DNA of 64,000 nucleotides from Cupriavidus metallidurans CH34 (GCF_000196015.1 NC_007973.1:248001-312000); one strand, 5' to 3'; shown: positions 1 to 8,451, numbered from the stretch's first letter. Program-made: numbers and translations. The notes: a model not told the origin generated them from the letters alone.

Positions 1-74
1 AGGCTATGGCGGCGCTGCTCCGTCAGGGCGCGCTGGTTGAGGTCGTGCGTGGCGCGGGCATCGAACTGGCCTGA
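1..74 (+). CDS. C-terminal end of an unidentified gene entering from the left
   Basis: An open frame runs from the left edge (first full codon at position 3) to a TGA at 72-74, giving about 23 residues that end in a Val/Arg/Gly/Ala-rich tail. Codon use is GC-rich like the rest of the window. It converges on the helicase gene on the other strand, which stops at 112. Too little is present to name a family, and I cannot exclude a chance open frame, but its end just before a convergent stop fits a real gene terminus. Confidence 0.35.
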   Translation, partial: AMAALLRQGALVEVVRGAGIELA

Positions 75-111
75 CGAACTCTGGCGGTAACTTTCGGTAA
101 CTAGCGGTTTC

Positions 112-2220
112 CTACTTCCACATGCCGCGCATTCGGCTGGCGAGGTCTACCTGCGGTAGCGAGGCCTTCGCCTGCTGGCCTTCCCCCGGCATCGGCGCGG
201 GCGGCCACGAGCGGCTGTAGAAATTCGGCATCACGCGGTTCGGCAGGAAGCGCGTGCGCGATGCGTAGACGTGGCGATCGCCAAAGCCGACCTGGTTGTG
301 CACGTAGAAGCGTTGTGGCACGACGATGTCGAGGTGGTCGCGCGCGCGCGTCATCGCCACGTACAGCAGGCGGCGCTCTTCCTCGATTTCCTCGGTGGTG
401 CCGGTGGCAAGATCGGATGGCATGCAGCCATCGACCGCATTGAGCACGTACACGGCCTTCCACTCCTGCCCCTTGGCCGAATGGATCGTCGACAGAATCA
501 GGTAGTCCTCGTCGCGCGAGGGCACGCCGGATTCGTCGCTCGACGCGCTGGGCGGGTCGAGCGTGAGTTCGGTGAGGAAGCGTTCCCGCGACGCATAGGT
601 GGCCGCGATGCGCTCGATCTGCTGCAGGTCCGCCTGCCGCGCGGCGGCATCGTCGTGCATCCGTTCGAGGTGCGGCATGTACCAGGCGATCACCTGTTCG
701 AATTCAGATGGCCAGGGCGAGGTCGGCGCCATCAGCGCACGCGCCAGCGTCACCAGTTCATCCCAGGCGGGCGCGGCGGCGGGGGGCGGCTCGAAGGCTT
801 CGAGCGCGATCAACGGTTCGGTGGCGGCTTCCAGTCCTTCGAGCACGCGCGCGGCCGTTTTCGGGCCGATGCCGGGCAGCAACTGCAGCGTGCGGAATCC
901 GGCCATGCGGTCGCGTGGATTTTCCAGCCAGCGCACCACGGCCATCACGTCCTTGACGTGCGTCGACTCCAGAAACTTCAGTCCGCCGAACTTCACGAAC
1001 GGGATATTGCGCCGGGCCAACTCGATCTCGACCTGGGCGCTGTGGTCGGCCGCGCGGAACAGCACCGCCTGCTGCGTCAGCGACAAGCCAGCCTCGCGCC
1101 GCGCCAGTACCTGCTCGACGACGAAGCGCGCCTGCTCGGCCTCGTCGTTGACCACCACCACGCCGGGCTTCTCCGCCGATTCGCGCAGGGACCAGAGATC
1201 CTTGGTGAAGCGTTCGGCCGCAAGGCCAATCACGGCATTGGCGGCGCCGAGGATCGGCTGCGTCGAGCGATAGTTCTGCGACAGCGTGACCTGCTCGGCC
1301 GGCGGCGAGAACTGTGTCGGGAAATCGAGGATATTGCGCACGGTGGCGCCGCGGAATGCGTAGATCGACTGCGCGTCATCGCCCACCACGGTCAGGCCGC
1401 GCCCTTGCGGCTTGAGCGCCAGCAGGATCGACGCCTGCAACGCGTTGGTGTCCTGGTACTCGTCGACCAGCACGTGGTCGAAGCGCGCGCCCATGTCCTG
1501 CGCCAGTGCGGGCTCGGTCATCGCCTGCGCCCAGTAGAGCAGCAGGTCGTCGTAGTCGAGCACCTGCTGCTTCTGCTTGGCTTCCACGTAGGCGGCGAAC
1601 AGGCCCTTGAGCGCGTCCGCCCACATCGCGTAGCGCGGGAACTGCGTCTTCAGCACAACCTCGAGCGGCAACTGCGTGTTGACCACGCGTGAATAGATCG
1701 CGAGGCAGGTTTCCTTGCGCGGAAAGCGTGAGGTCTGCTCGGATAGTCCGAGGTCATGGCGTACCACGTGCATCAGGTCGGCCGCATCGCCGCGGTCGCT
1801 GATGGTGAAGGTCGGAGCAAGCCCGAGCGTTTCGGCGTACTCGCGCAGCAGGCGGGCGCCGATGGCGTGGAACGTGCCTGACCACTGCAGCGCGGCGCGC
1901 CCCGCGCCGGTCTGGATGCCGAGTGCCTGGTCGACGATGCGCTCGACACGGCGGCCCATTTCGGAGGCGGCGCGGCGCGAGAACGTCAGCAGCAGGATGC
2001 GGCGCGGATCTGCGCCGTTCACGACCAGATGCGCCACCCGATGCGCGAGCGTGTTGGTCTTGCCAGAGCCCGCGCCGGCAATGATCAGCAGCGGCGCGTC
2101 ACCGTCGTACTCCACCGCCGCGCGCTGTTCCGGATTCAGCCGGGAAAGATAGGCGGGGGCGTCGGTGACCTCGGTGTCGGGCGACTCGGCAGCGGCTTCA
2201 GGGGCAAGTTCCGGTAACAC
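112..2220 (-). CDS. uvrD: UvrD/PcrA/Rep-family ATP-dependent DNA helicase
   Basis: A 702-residue superfamily 1A 3'-5' helicase that unwinds DNA in repair and replication restart. The family motifs are seen in order: LNPEQ Q-motif region near residue 28, Walker A AGAGSGKT at 48-55, the DEYQDTN motif II, GDDAQSIYAFRG motif III, QNYRST motif IV, the TIHSAKGQEW motif V and the YVAMTRAR motif VI near the C terminus. The length matches UvrD/PcrA (about 720). The first 25 residues are acidic and poorly conserved, so the true start could be slightly downstream. UvrD and PcrA are hard to separate from sequence alone. It is transcribed leftward, separated from the upstream thioredoxin-like gene by a terminator. 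Confidence 0.93.
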   Translation of the reverse strand: MLPELAPEAAAESPDTEVTDAPAYLSRLNPEQRAAVEYDGDAPLLIIAGAGSGKTNTLAHRVAHLVVNGADPRRILLLTFSRRAASEMGRRVERIVDQALGIQTGAGRAALQWSGTFHAIGARLLREYAETLGLAPTFTISDRGDAADLMHVVRHDLGLSEQTSRFPRKETCLAIYSRVVNTQLPLEVVLKTQFPRYAMWADALKGLFAAYVEAKQKQQVLDYDDLLLYWAQAMTEPALAQDMGARFDHVLVDEYQDTNALQASILLALKPQGRGLTVVGDDAQSIYAFRGATVRNILDFPTQFSPPAEQVTLSQNYRSTQPILGAANAVIGLAAERFTKDLWSLRESAEKPGVVVVNDEAEQARFVVEQVLARREAGLSLTQQAVLFRAADHSAQVEIELARRNIPFVKFGGLKFLESTHVKDVMAVVRWLENPRDRMAGFRTLQLLPGIGPKTAARVLEGLEAATEPLIALEAFEPPPAAAPAWDELVTLARALMAPTSPWPSEFEQVIAWYMPHLERMHDDAAARQADLQQIERIAATYASRERFLTELTLDPPSASSDESGVPSRDEDYLILSTIHSAKGQEWKAVYVLNAVDGCMPSDLATGTTEEIEEERRLLYVAMTRARDHLDIVVPQRFYVHNQVGFGDRHVYASRTRFLPNRVMPNFYSRSWPPAPMPGEGQQAKASLPQVDLASRMRGMWK

Positions 2221-2328
2221 GTCAGGGCAGGCAGTCGGATGGATGCGATGAGAAAAATCTGGCGCTCACTGTATATCCATACAGCCCTGACAGGCAAGCC
2301 GGATGCCCGACGATGTGAGCCGGGCAAT

Positions 2329-2355
2329 AAAAAAGGTGCCGCATGGGCACCTTTT
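2329..2355 (-). terminator. Intrinsic terminator downstream of the TlpA-like gene
   Basis: A GGTGCC/GGCACC hairpin with a short loop, followed on the minus strand by a run of about six T. It lies just after the stop of the thioredoxin-like gene and before the helicase start, so it should uncouple the two. The opposite side also has four T, so it may work weakly in both directions. Confidence 0.8.
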
Positions 2356-2373
2356 CGTTGGGTTTGGCGTTGT

Positions 2374-2913
2374 TCAGGCCGCGTTGGCCAGTGCGCCGTC
2401 GAGCAGCTTGTGCAGGGCGTCCCACTCAGGCTCGCCCACGTAGCGCTTGAGAATCTTGCCGTTCTTGTCCACCACGAAGGTCGTCGGCGTGAGCTGGACG
2501 TTGCCGAAGGCCTTGGCCGCCGCGCCGTCGGCGTCCATCGCCACCTTGAATGGCAGTTCACGGGTCTTGGCGTAGTTCATCACGTACATCGGCGGGTCGT
2601 AGTTCATCGCCACCGCCACGAAGTCCAGCCCCTTGTCCTTGAACTGCTTGTAGGTGCTGACCATCTGAGGCATTTCCTTGACGCACGTGGCGCAGCTTGT
2701 GGCCCAGAAGTTGATCAGGTAGACCTTGCCCTTCAGGTCGCCAGTGCTGAGCTTTTCGCCCGAAAGTAGCGTGAAGGTGGCGTCGGGGACCGTATTCGCG
2801 GGCGTCATGGCGCGGTAGCCGAAGAAGCCGAGCAGCGCGACGATGACAACGGCTACAGCGATCGGCCAGCGCTTCTTGCTCGAAGGTGTGGCAGGGGTGG
2901 CGGAATTCGACAT
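2374..2913 (-). CDS. TlpA-like membrane-anchored thiol-disulfide oxidoreductase
   Basis: About 179 residues. A hydrophobic anchor (around residues 15-35) is followed by a periplasmic thioredoxin fold of the AhpC/TSA-Redoxin type with the active-site pair Cys74-Ala-Thr-Cys77, preceded by NFWATS. TlpA/ResA-like proteins reduce periplasmic thiols, for example in cytochrome c maturation or oxidase copper-site assembly. The start chosen is the ATG at 2911-2913; an upstream ATG at 2940 would add nine residues and neither has a strong ribosome site. It follows another thioredoxin-fold gene on the same strand, with a gap of about 130 nt. The substrate is not evident. Confidence 0.82.
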   Translation of the reverse strand: MSNSATPATPSSKKRWPIAVAVVIVALLGFFGYRAMTPANTVPDATFTLLSGEKLSTGDLKGKVYLINFWATSCATCVKEMPQMVSTYKQFKDKGLDFVAVAMNYDPPMYVMNYAKTRELPFKVAMDADGAAAKAFGNVQLTPTTFVVDKNGKILKRYVGEPEWDALHKLLDGALANAA

Positions 2914-3041
2914 GGGGTTACGGTCCCGAGGGGAGGCCATCTACAGACAGCGGCTATTCTACTGCCGCTGTTAGCCGGCAGTGGCAAGCCGGATCAAATG
3001 CGCACTATCTGCGGCATTCCGCCGCATTTTCTGGTGATTGA

Positions 3042-3539
3042 CTACTTGGACGCCGCCAGCCCTTCGGTGAGCTTGGCACGTGCCGTATCCACGGCTTGTT
3101 CGAGGTAAGCGCCGTAGAAGTCCGGCTGCAGGCCGCGCAGCGGGCTGGCCAGGTTGCGGCCGTTGCGATCCAGGAACAGGACGGTCGGGGCCACCGTGAT
3201 GTTGTGGGCGCGTGCCCATTGTTTTGCGGTGGTCATGGTGCCGTCGGCGTCGCGCAGCGGCGTGTCGGCCGTCATGTCGAGCTCGCGCGCGGTGATCTCG
3301 CCGGCGGCTGCCTGTGGCGCCAGATAGTTGCGGCGGGCGGTCTCGCAATACGTGCAGCCGGGCAAGCTGACCAGCACGACCAGCGGCCCGCCCTGTTTCG
3401 CGGCGTCGGCGGATTGGGCGGCGATGTCGGTGACGGGCGGCAGATGGCTTGCCGCCATCGACACGGCCGGGCCCACCAGCAGCAACAGCGCGGCGAGACC
3501 ATGCAGAACGGTGCGAAGCAGGGGCGAGCGGGGCGTCAT
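3042..3539 (-). CDS. Exported thioredoxin-fold protein
   Basis: 165 residues with a cleavable signal peptide (basic start, Leu-rich core at about 10-22, Ala-Ala cut near 30) and a Cys62-Thr-Tyr-Cys65 pair after VVLVSLPG, so a periplasmic thioredoxin-like protein. The later APTVLFLDRNG segment is the cis-Pro strand of the fold. A further in-frame ATG lies upstream at 3590, but the ATG at 3537-3539 puts the signal peptide at the N terminus. It is divergent from the lipoprotein gene at 3672 and precedes the TlpA-like gene, so the two may handle the same thiol pathway. DsbC/DsbE/SoxW-like roles are all possible. Confidence 0.78.
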   Translation of the reverse strand: MTPRSPLLRTVLHGLAALLLLVGPAVSMAASHLPPVTDIAAQSADAAKQGGPLVVLVSLPGCTYCETARRNYLAPQAAAGEITARELDMTADTPLRDADGTMTTAKQWARAHNITVAPTVLFLDRNGRNLASPLRGLQPDFYGAYLEQAVDTARAKLTEGLAASK

Positions 3540-3671
3540 GCTGGGGCGTCGGTGGGTATTCGTGAGAACTTGGTGAAGACGTCGCCGCATTTGATTTCGT
3601 GCGCATCTGGTGCGAACGTGCGCGGCTTCCCGGATAATACCGGCTTGCGCCAGATTGCGCCGACATCCCCC

Positions 3672-4259
3672 ATGCGCCGCCCCAGCCCCCGACCTGCCCC
3701 TCGCGTTCCCCTGCTGATTGCCATCGTGCTGCTGGCCCTGGCCGGCTGCTCGCCGCGCTATGACTGGCGCACCATCGTCTCGAACGAAGGGCAGTATGCG
3801 GCGCTATATCCGGACAAGCCGACCAGCGCCGCGCGCGATGTGGCGATCGCCGGGCGCCAGTTGCCGATGCGCATGGAGGCAGCCCGGATCGACAACACGT
3901 TGTTCGCCGTCGGCGTGGTTTCCCTTCCCGCCGACGATGCGGGGCTACGGCGTGAGGCGCTGGCGTCGATGCAGGCCGGACTGGTAGGCAACCTTGGTGC
4001 GCATCCCGACAGCCCCGCGCGCTCGCGTCCGGTCACGGTCATGTCGGCGGGGCAGCCCCCCGTCGCGCTGGACGGCGTGGAGGTGACCGTCGCTGGCATA
4101 TCGCCCCAGGACAAATCACCGCGCCGACTGACCGCGCGGCTGGTGGCGTCCGGCTCGCGTGTCTATCAGGCAGTGGTGCTCGAGGCCGGCGATGCGGCGA
4201 AGGATGCGCGCCAGGCCGAGCAGGTCGAGCAGTTCCTCACCGGTTTTCACCCGTTCTAA
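3672..4259 (+). CDS. Putative lipoprotein of unknown function
   Basis: 195 residues. A basic N terminus and a Leu/Ile/Val-rich core end in a lipobox LALAGC with Cys26 as the predicted lipidation site, so probably anchored to a membrane on the periplasmic side. The mature part has no motif I recognise; it is a mixed alpha/beta-looking sequence with WRTIVSNEGQYAALYPDKP near the front, which resembles other small proteobacterial lipoproteins of unknown role. The frame stays open much further upstream, but those codons overlap the opposite gene, and ATG 3672 gives a clean signal. It diverges from the thioredoxin gene and precedes the LysE exporter. Confidence 0.75.
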   Translation: MRRPSPRPAPRVPLLIAIVLLALAGCSPRYDWRTIVSNEGQYAALYPDKPTSAARDVAIAGRQLPMRMEAARIDNTLFAVGVVSLPADDAGLRREALASMQAGLVGNLGAHPDSPARSRPVTVMSAGQPPVALDGVEVTVAGISPQDKSPRRLTARLVASGSRVYQAVVLEAGDAAKDARQAEQVEQFLTGFHPF

Positions 4260-4301
4260 ATCCGTTCCAAGTCTTTCAGGTAGTCAATCAAGGAGTTCGT
4301 C

Positions 4302-4946
4302 ATGCGTTGGGAAGTCTGGCTGGCCTATTTTGCCGCGTGCTGGGTGATCGCTGTCTCGCCCGGTTCGGGCGCCGTGCTGTCGATGAGCCACGGCCTGTCA
4401 TACGGCCTGAAGAAGACGTCGACGACGATTCTGGGCCTGCAGACCGGCCTGGTGATCATCCTGCTGATCGCAGGCGGTGGACTTGGCGCACTGCTGCTGG
4501 CGTCCGAAGAAGCATTCCTGGTGGTCAAGACGATTGGCGCGATGTATCTGATCTACCTGGGTATCCAGCAGTGGCGTGCCAAGGTTGAGACGAACCCGCA
4601 GAACAGCGAGGACAAGACGGTGCGCGTGACCATCATGAGCCGGCGCCGGCGCTTCGCCACGGGGCTGCTGACGAACGTCACCAACCCCAAGGGCATCATC
4701 TTCATGGTGGCCGTGCTGCCGCAGTTCATCGACCCGACGCATGCGCTCGGGCTGCAACTGGCTATCCTGGCGGCGACGATGTGCTTTGTGGACCTGATCG
4801 TGATGCACGGCTATGCGCTACTGGCGTCGCGCATGCAGGGCCTGTTCCGCAACGCGCGTGCCGTGCGCTGGCAAAACCGCTTCTTCGGCAGCGTGCTGGT
4901 GGCCGTGGGCACCGCGCTGTTCTTTGTCCGGCGTCATCACGCCTGA
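4302..4946 (+). CDS. LysE/RhtB-family amino acid exporter
   Basis: 214 residues, the usual size for this family of six-helix inner-membrane exporters of amino acids or their analogues. The N terminus carries the typical WLAYFAACWVIAVSPGSGAV segment (family signature around SPGP/SPGS), followed by a GLKKTSTTILGLQTG helix and the NPKGIIFMVAVLPQFI motif that is diagnostic of RhtB proteins. A good ribosome site (AAGGAG) lies eight bases before the ATG. The gene stands alone between a lipoprotein gene and a small proline-rich gene. The substrate cannot be told from sequence. Confidence 0.9.
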   Translation: MRWEVWLAYFAACWVIAVSPGSGAVLSMSHGLSYGLKKTSTTILGLQTGLVIILLIAGGGLGALLLASEEAFLVVKTIGAMYLIYLGIQQWRAKVETNPQNSEDKTVRVTIMSRRRRFATGLLTNVTNPKGIIFMVAVLPQFIDPTHALGLQLAILAATMCFVDLIVMHGYALLASRMQGLFRNARAVRWQNRFFGSVLVAVGTALFFVRRHHA

Positions 4947-5027
4947 GCGTTGATGGCGAGGGCGGGTGGCGCGCAGTCGACAGGTTTGCTTCAATAGGGA
5001 GTGATCAGGAATCTATGGAGAACCCCG

Positions 5028-5168
5028 ATGCCTGCCGTCGCCCACCTGCAAACCACGTATCGCGCCCATCGGGAGCCTCCACCGGGTGAGCCGACGCCGC
5101 CCGGCTTCCCCGCCGACCAGCCGCCGATCGAGGAACCGCCACCGCCACCGGTGGAGCCACCGGTTTGA
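5028..5168 (+). CDS. Small proline-rich protein of unknown function (46 aa)
   Basis: A 46-codon open frame from ATG 5028 to TGA 5166-5168, beginning MPAVAHLQTTYRAHREPPPG and continuing with Pro-rich segments (PTPPGF, PPIEEPPPPP, PPV). A GGAG ribosome site lies about eight bases before the ATG and an intrinsic terminator starts ten bases after the stop, so it has its own gene architecture. There is no signal peptide or membrane helix, and it should be disordered. Very short Pro-rich hypothetical proteins of this type are common in Cupriavidus/Ralstonia, though no function is known to me. It is too short for many gene finders. Confidence 0.6.
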   Translation: MPAVAHLQTTYRAHREPPPGEPTPPGFPADQPPIEEPPPPPVEPPV

Positions 5169-5178
5169 GTGGAAGCTG

Positions 5179-5218
5179 AAAATGACGAGGCCCGCGTTTG
5201 CGGGCCTCGTCATTTTTT
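5179..5218. terminator. Bidirectional intrinsic terminator
   Basis: A perfect stem of about 17 bp (AAAATGACGAGGCCCGC and its complement) with a four-base loop and T runs on both sides. It sits between the proline-rich small gene (plus) and comM (minus), which converge here, and should end both transcripts. Confidence 0.92.
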
Positions 5219-5219
5219 C

Positions 5220-6758
5220 TTAGGCGGTTCGCAGCACGCGCCGGTACTGAATCGCCTCGGCCACGTGGCCGGCTGTCAGAACCTCCGCGCCATCCAGGTC
5301 CGCGATCGTTCTGGCTACCTTGAGCACCCGGAAGTACGCGCGCGCCGACCATCCCAGCTTCTGCATCGCGTCGCGCAGCAGCGTTCGGGCCTCGTTGTCG
5401 AGTGGGCAGTGTGTCTCGATCGCGCGACCAGCTAGTTCGCTGTTCGGCGTGCCCTGTCGTGTCAATTGACGTTCGCGTGCGACGACGGCGCGGGCGCGCA
5501 CGGTCTGGCTCGGCTCGCCTGGCTGTCCATCGAACATTTCCTGCTGGCTCTGGGCGGGCACTTCGATCTGCAGGTCCACGCGATCGAGCAGCGGGCCCGA
5601 CAGGCGTGACTGGTAGCGCTGCACCTGATCCGGCGTGCAGCGGCACATGCGGGTGGGGTGTCCGAGGTAGCCGCAAGGGCAGGGATTCATCGCCGCCACG
5701 AACTGGAAGCGCGCCGGGAAATCGGCCTGCCCGGCGGCACGCGAGATCGTGATGCGGCCGGTTTCGAGCGGCTCGCGCAGGACTTCGAGCACGCGCCGTT
5801 CAAACTCGGGCAGTTCGTCGAGAAAGAGCACGCCGTGATGCGCCAGCGATATTTCTCCGGGGCGTGGCGAGGCGCCCCCGCCGACCAGGGCAGGCGCGCT
5901 GGCCGTATGGTGCGGGCTGCGGAACGGGCGATGGCCCCAGCGGGACGGGTGGAAGCCGCCCGAGGTCAGGCTCTGCACGGCCGCTGCCTCGAGCGCTTCG
6001 GCCTCGGTCATCGGCGGCAGCAGGGCAGGGAAGCGCTGGGCCAGCATCGATTTGCCGGTGCCGGGCGGGCCGACCAGCAGTACGGAGTGCTGACCCGCGG
6101 CGGCGATCTCCATGGCGCGTCGGGCTTGTGCCTGGCCGCGAACGTCGCGCATATCGGGGCCATCGGCGGATGCCTCAACCCGGGCTGGCGGCCGGGCGCG
6201 CGGCAGCGGCCGCTCGGGAAGCAGGCCGATGTGATGGCAGACGTCGCGCAGTGTCGCGCCGGCATGGACGATCACGGCTTCGACCAGGGCCGCTTCCGCG
6301 CCATTCTCGCTGGCGACGACGAAGGCGCGCGGCGGGCGATCCTCTGCTACGCGTCGGGCGTTGTCGCGGGCCAGTCCCATTGCCATCGCGAGCGCGCCGC
6401 GTACCGGGCGCAGATCTCCCGCCAGCGAAAGCTCGCCGGCGAACTCGAAGGCGTCGAGCGTATCGGCCTGCAACTGCCCGCTGGCCGCCAGGATGCCCAG
6501 CGCAATCGCCAGGTCGAAACGACCGGACTCCTTGGGCAGATCGGCGGGCGCCAGGTTGACCGTGATGCGCCGGTTGGGAAATTCGAACTCGCTGTTGAGC
6601 AGTGCCGCGCGCACGCGCTCGCGGCTCTCGCGGACTTCGGTATCGGCCAGCCCGACGATATTGAAGGCGGGCAACCCGTTCGCGAGGTGGATTTCGACGG
6701 AGACGGGCGGTGCCTCGATTCCAGTCAGGGCGCGGCTGCGCAGGACGGCTAGGCTCAT
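5220..6758 (-). CDS. comM: ComM/YifB-family AAA+ ATPase (Mg-chelatase-like)
   Basis: 512 residues, matching the family. It starts with the ComM N-terminal domain (SVEIHLANGLPAFNIVGLAD, a Lon-protease-like fold), then an AAA+ core with Walker A GPPGTGKS at 230-237, the LFLDELPEF Walker B, and a short CPCGYLG...CRC zinc-like cluster before the C-terminal lid. In transformable bacteria ComM is a hexameric helicase that extends branch migration when incoming DNA is integrated; it is widespread beyond known competent species. It is preceded on the same strand by ubiK, with a terminator between them. Confidence 0.95.
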   Translation of the reverse strand: MSLAVLRSRALTGIEAPPVSVEIHLANGLPAFNIVGLADTEVRESRERVRAALLNSEFEFPNRRITVNLAPADLPKESGRFDLAIALGILAASGQLQADTLDAFEFAGELSLAGDLRPVRGALAMAMGLARDNARRVAEDRPPRAFVVASENGAEAALVEAVIVHAGATLRDVCHHIGLLPERPLPRARPPARVEASADGPDMRDVRGQAQARRAMEIAAAGQHSVLLVGPPGTGKSMLAQRFPALLPPMTEAEALEAAAVQSLTSGGFHPSRWGHRPFRSPHHTASAPALVGGGASPRPGEISLAHHGVLFLDELPEFERRVLEVLREPLETGRITISRAAGQADFPARFQFVAAMNPCPCGYLGHPTRMCRCTPDQVQRYQSRLSGPLLDRVDLQIEVPAQSQQEMFDGQPGEPSQTVRARAVVARERQLTRQGTPNSELAGRAIETHCPLDNEARTLLRDAMQKLGWSARAYFRVLKVARTIADLDGAEVLTAGHVAEAIQYRRVLRTA

Positions 6759-6781
6759 ATCTTTGCGGAAGTGTTAACGAA

Positions 6782-6808
6782 AAAGGCCACCGGGATCCGG
6801 TGGCCTTT
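6782..6808 (-). terminator. Intrinsic terminator between ubiK and comM
   Basis: A 12-bp perfect stem AAAGGCCACCGG/CCGGTGGCCTTT with a three-base loop. On the minus strand it falls between the ubiK stop and the comM start; the flanking T run on that strand is TTTTTCG, which is adequate for termination. Confidence 0.8.
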
Positions 6809-6840
6809 CTGGCATTGAACGGGGTGCCGTGGACGCGGCG

Positions 6841-7098
6841 TCATGCTCCGCCGGTTGGCGTGCCGCCAACGCGGCGCTCGAGTTCTGCCACGCGGGCCTC
6901 AAGTTCCTCCAGTCGGGCGCGGGTGCGGGCCAGCACCTGCGACTGGACGTCGAATTCCTCGCGCGTGACCAGGTCAAGGCGCGCGAAGCCCTGCGTCATC
7001 ATGCTGCGCACGTTTTTTTCGATGTCCTTGGCCGGCGAGTTGCGCAGCGCTTCGCTGACCTTGCTCTGCAGGTCGTTGAAGAGATCGGTCGGTTTCAT
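6841..7098 (-). CDS. ubiK: UbiK/BMFP-family accessory factor for ubiquinone synthesis
   Basis: 85 residues, the normal size for the family once called YqiC. The N-terminal half (DLFNDLQSKVSEALRNSPAKDIEKNVRSMM split across the helix) is amphipathic, and the C-terminal half is a Glu/Leu/Arg coiled coil (ARLEELEARVAELERR) that trimerises. UbiK helps assemble the aerobic Ubi complex around UbiJ and binds lipids. A clear AGGAG ribosome site precedes the ATG at 7096-7098. It is divergent from the porin-glnK-amtB operon and upstream of comM. Confidence 0.9.
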   Translation of the reverse strand: MKPTDLFNDLQSKVSEALRNSPAKDIEKNVRSMMTQGFARLDLVTREEFDVQSQVLARTRARLEELEARVAELERRVGGTPTGGA

Positions 7099-7185
7099 GG
7101 TGGAACTCCTGTGGTGACCAATTTCGAATGATTCGGGTCAGGCCGGCGTGCGCATGGCGGGCGGCTGCGCCCCATTCACCATGTC

Positions 7186-7258
7186 TGCACCGTGGTGGGG
7201 CGTCGCATCGCGGCGCTCGGCGGGCATCCCTGTCGCGCAGATGCACTGCTCTGGGGCG
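7186..7258 (+). promoter_or_regulatory. Two NtrC-like boxes upstream of the glnK-amtB operon (candidate)
   Basis: Two 17-bp sequences, at 7186-7202 and 7242-7258, each start TGCACC/T and end GGGGCG after five bases, against the NtrC consensus TGCACY-N5-GGTGCA. Each matches ten of twelve defined bases, and they are 56 bp apart. They lie about 300-380 bp upstream of a sigma54 promoter, further than usual but workable for an enhancer. The match was made by eye, so it is only suggestive. Confidence 0.35.
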
Positions 7259-7535
7259 TAGCGCCCCGGTGGGTGTCTGACACGCCGTGCCATGCCAGCC
7301 GTCGGGTGCTCGTACGCCAAGCACGCGGCACTTGACCTTGCATGACGCGGATTATGGCGCTTCGGCGGCCGCCATGAAAGCTCCGGCAACGCCAGCGCAC
7401 ATTTTTTAGCGGTTTTTCGATCCTTCGGGCGGCAAATACATGTCGCCCGGTATTGTCGTCAAAGTGGTTCGGACACCGCTTGTCGACGTTTTCTGACTGG
7501 GCAATCAACGCTGTCGCAGGGCGATGGCCATGAGC

Positions 7536-7551
7536 TGGCACGGGTGTTGCA
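7536..7551 (+). promoter_or_regulatory. Sigma54 (RpoN) promoter for the porin-glnK-amtB operon
   Basis: TGGCAC, then GGGTG, then TTGCA: an exact match to the -24/-12 consensus TGGCAC-N5-TTGCW with ten bases between the GG and GC doublets. The predicted start of transcription is near 7562, giving a leader of about 90 nt before the porin ATG at 7651. Sigma54 control is the expected regulation of glnK-amtB, with NtrC as activator. Confidence 0.88.
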
Positions 7552-7650
7552 GTACAGCAACCGGGAGCGTCCACACCATAACGCTGTGCACAAACAGCAG
7601 CCTCTCACCCTCGAGCCAGCGAAGAACCTAAAGGAAAAGGAGAAAAACCG

Positions 7651-8451
7651 ATGAAGAAGTCGAGCCTCGCAGTCAGCGCCGCTGCGGCCCTGTTCAGCCT
7701 TGCCACCTCCGTTGCGTTCGCACAGAGCGCGCCGGAGGCGGCAGCGCCGGCAGCCGCACCCGCCGCCGAGCCGGCATCGCCCCACACGATCACGGCCAAC
7801 GTGTCGCTGGTCTCTGACTACCGCTATCGCGGTCTCAGCCAGACCAACCGCCGTCCGGCCATCCAGGGCGGGTTCGACTATGCCCATGAGAGCGGCTTCT
7901 ACATCGGCAACTGGAACTCCACCATCAGCTGGATCTCGGACGCCGACAAGAGCGTGTCGGCGCCGGTCGAGATGGACTTCTATGGTGGTTTCAAGAACAC
8001 GTTCAAGATGAGCGACCTGGAGTTCAACTATGACGTCGGCGTGCTGCAGTACTTCTACCCGGGCGGCTACTCCAACCCGCGCCCGTACACCACCGAACTG
8101 TACGCGGGCATCGGCTATGGCCCGGTGTTCCTGAAGTACTCGCAGGCCGTGACCAACCTGTTCGGGATCGCCAACAGCCAGTACAGCAGCTACATCGACC
8201 TCGCCTTCAACTATCCGCTGAACGTGTGGGACCTGACGCTGAACGCGCACCTTGGCTACCAGAACGTCCAGCACAACAGCGCCGCTTCCTATCTGGACTG
8301 GAAGGTCGGCCTGACGAAGGACCTGGGCAAGGGCTTCGCGCTGGCGGTGGCCTACATCGGCACCAATGCGAAGGAGTCGTTCTACACGAACAGCTATAAC
8401 CACAACGTGGGCAACAACACCGCGTGGGTCTCGCTTTCCAAGACTTTCTAA
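7651..8451 (+). CDS. TorF-family putative outer-membrane porin
   Basis: 266 residues. A signal peptide (basic start, Ala-rich core, cut at AFA-QS near residue 24) is followed by an Ala/Pro-rich linker and a beta-strand-rich domain with alternating aromatic residues, including SLVSDYRYRGLSQTNRRPAI, the hallmark of the TorF/gcw_chp family, and a terminal Phe typical of outer-membrane beta barrels. It is first in the operon behind the sigma54 promoter, 52 bp before glnK, so it probably lets ammonium or small nitrogen compounds cross the outer membrane. That substrate is inferred from context only. Confidence 0.85.
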   Translation: MKKSSLAVSAAAALFSLATSVAFAQSAPEAAAPAAAPAAEPASPHTITANVSLVSDYRYRGLSQTNRRPAIQGGFDYAHESGFYIGNWNSTISWISDADKSVSAPVEMDFYGGFKNTFKMSDLEFNYDVGVLQYFYPGGYSNPRPYTTELYAGIGYGPVFLKYSQAVTNLFGIANSQYSSYIDLAFNYPLNVWDLTLNAHLGYQNVQHNSAASYLDWKVGLTKDLGKGFALAVAYIGTNAKESFYTNSYNHNVGNNTAWVSLSKTF

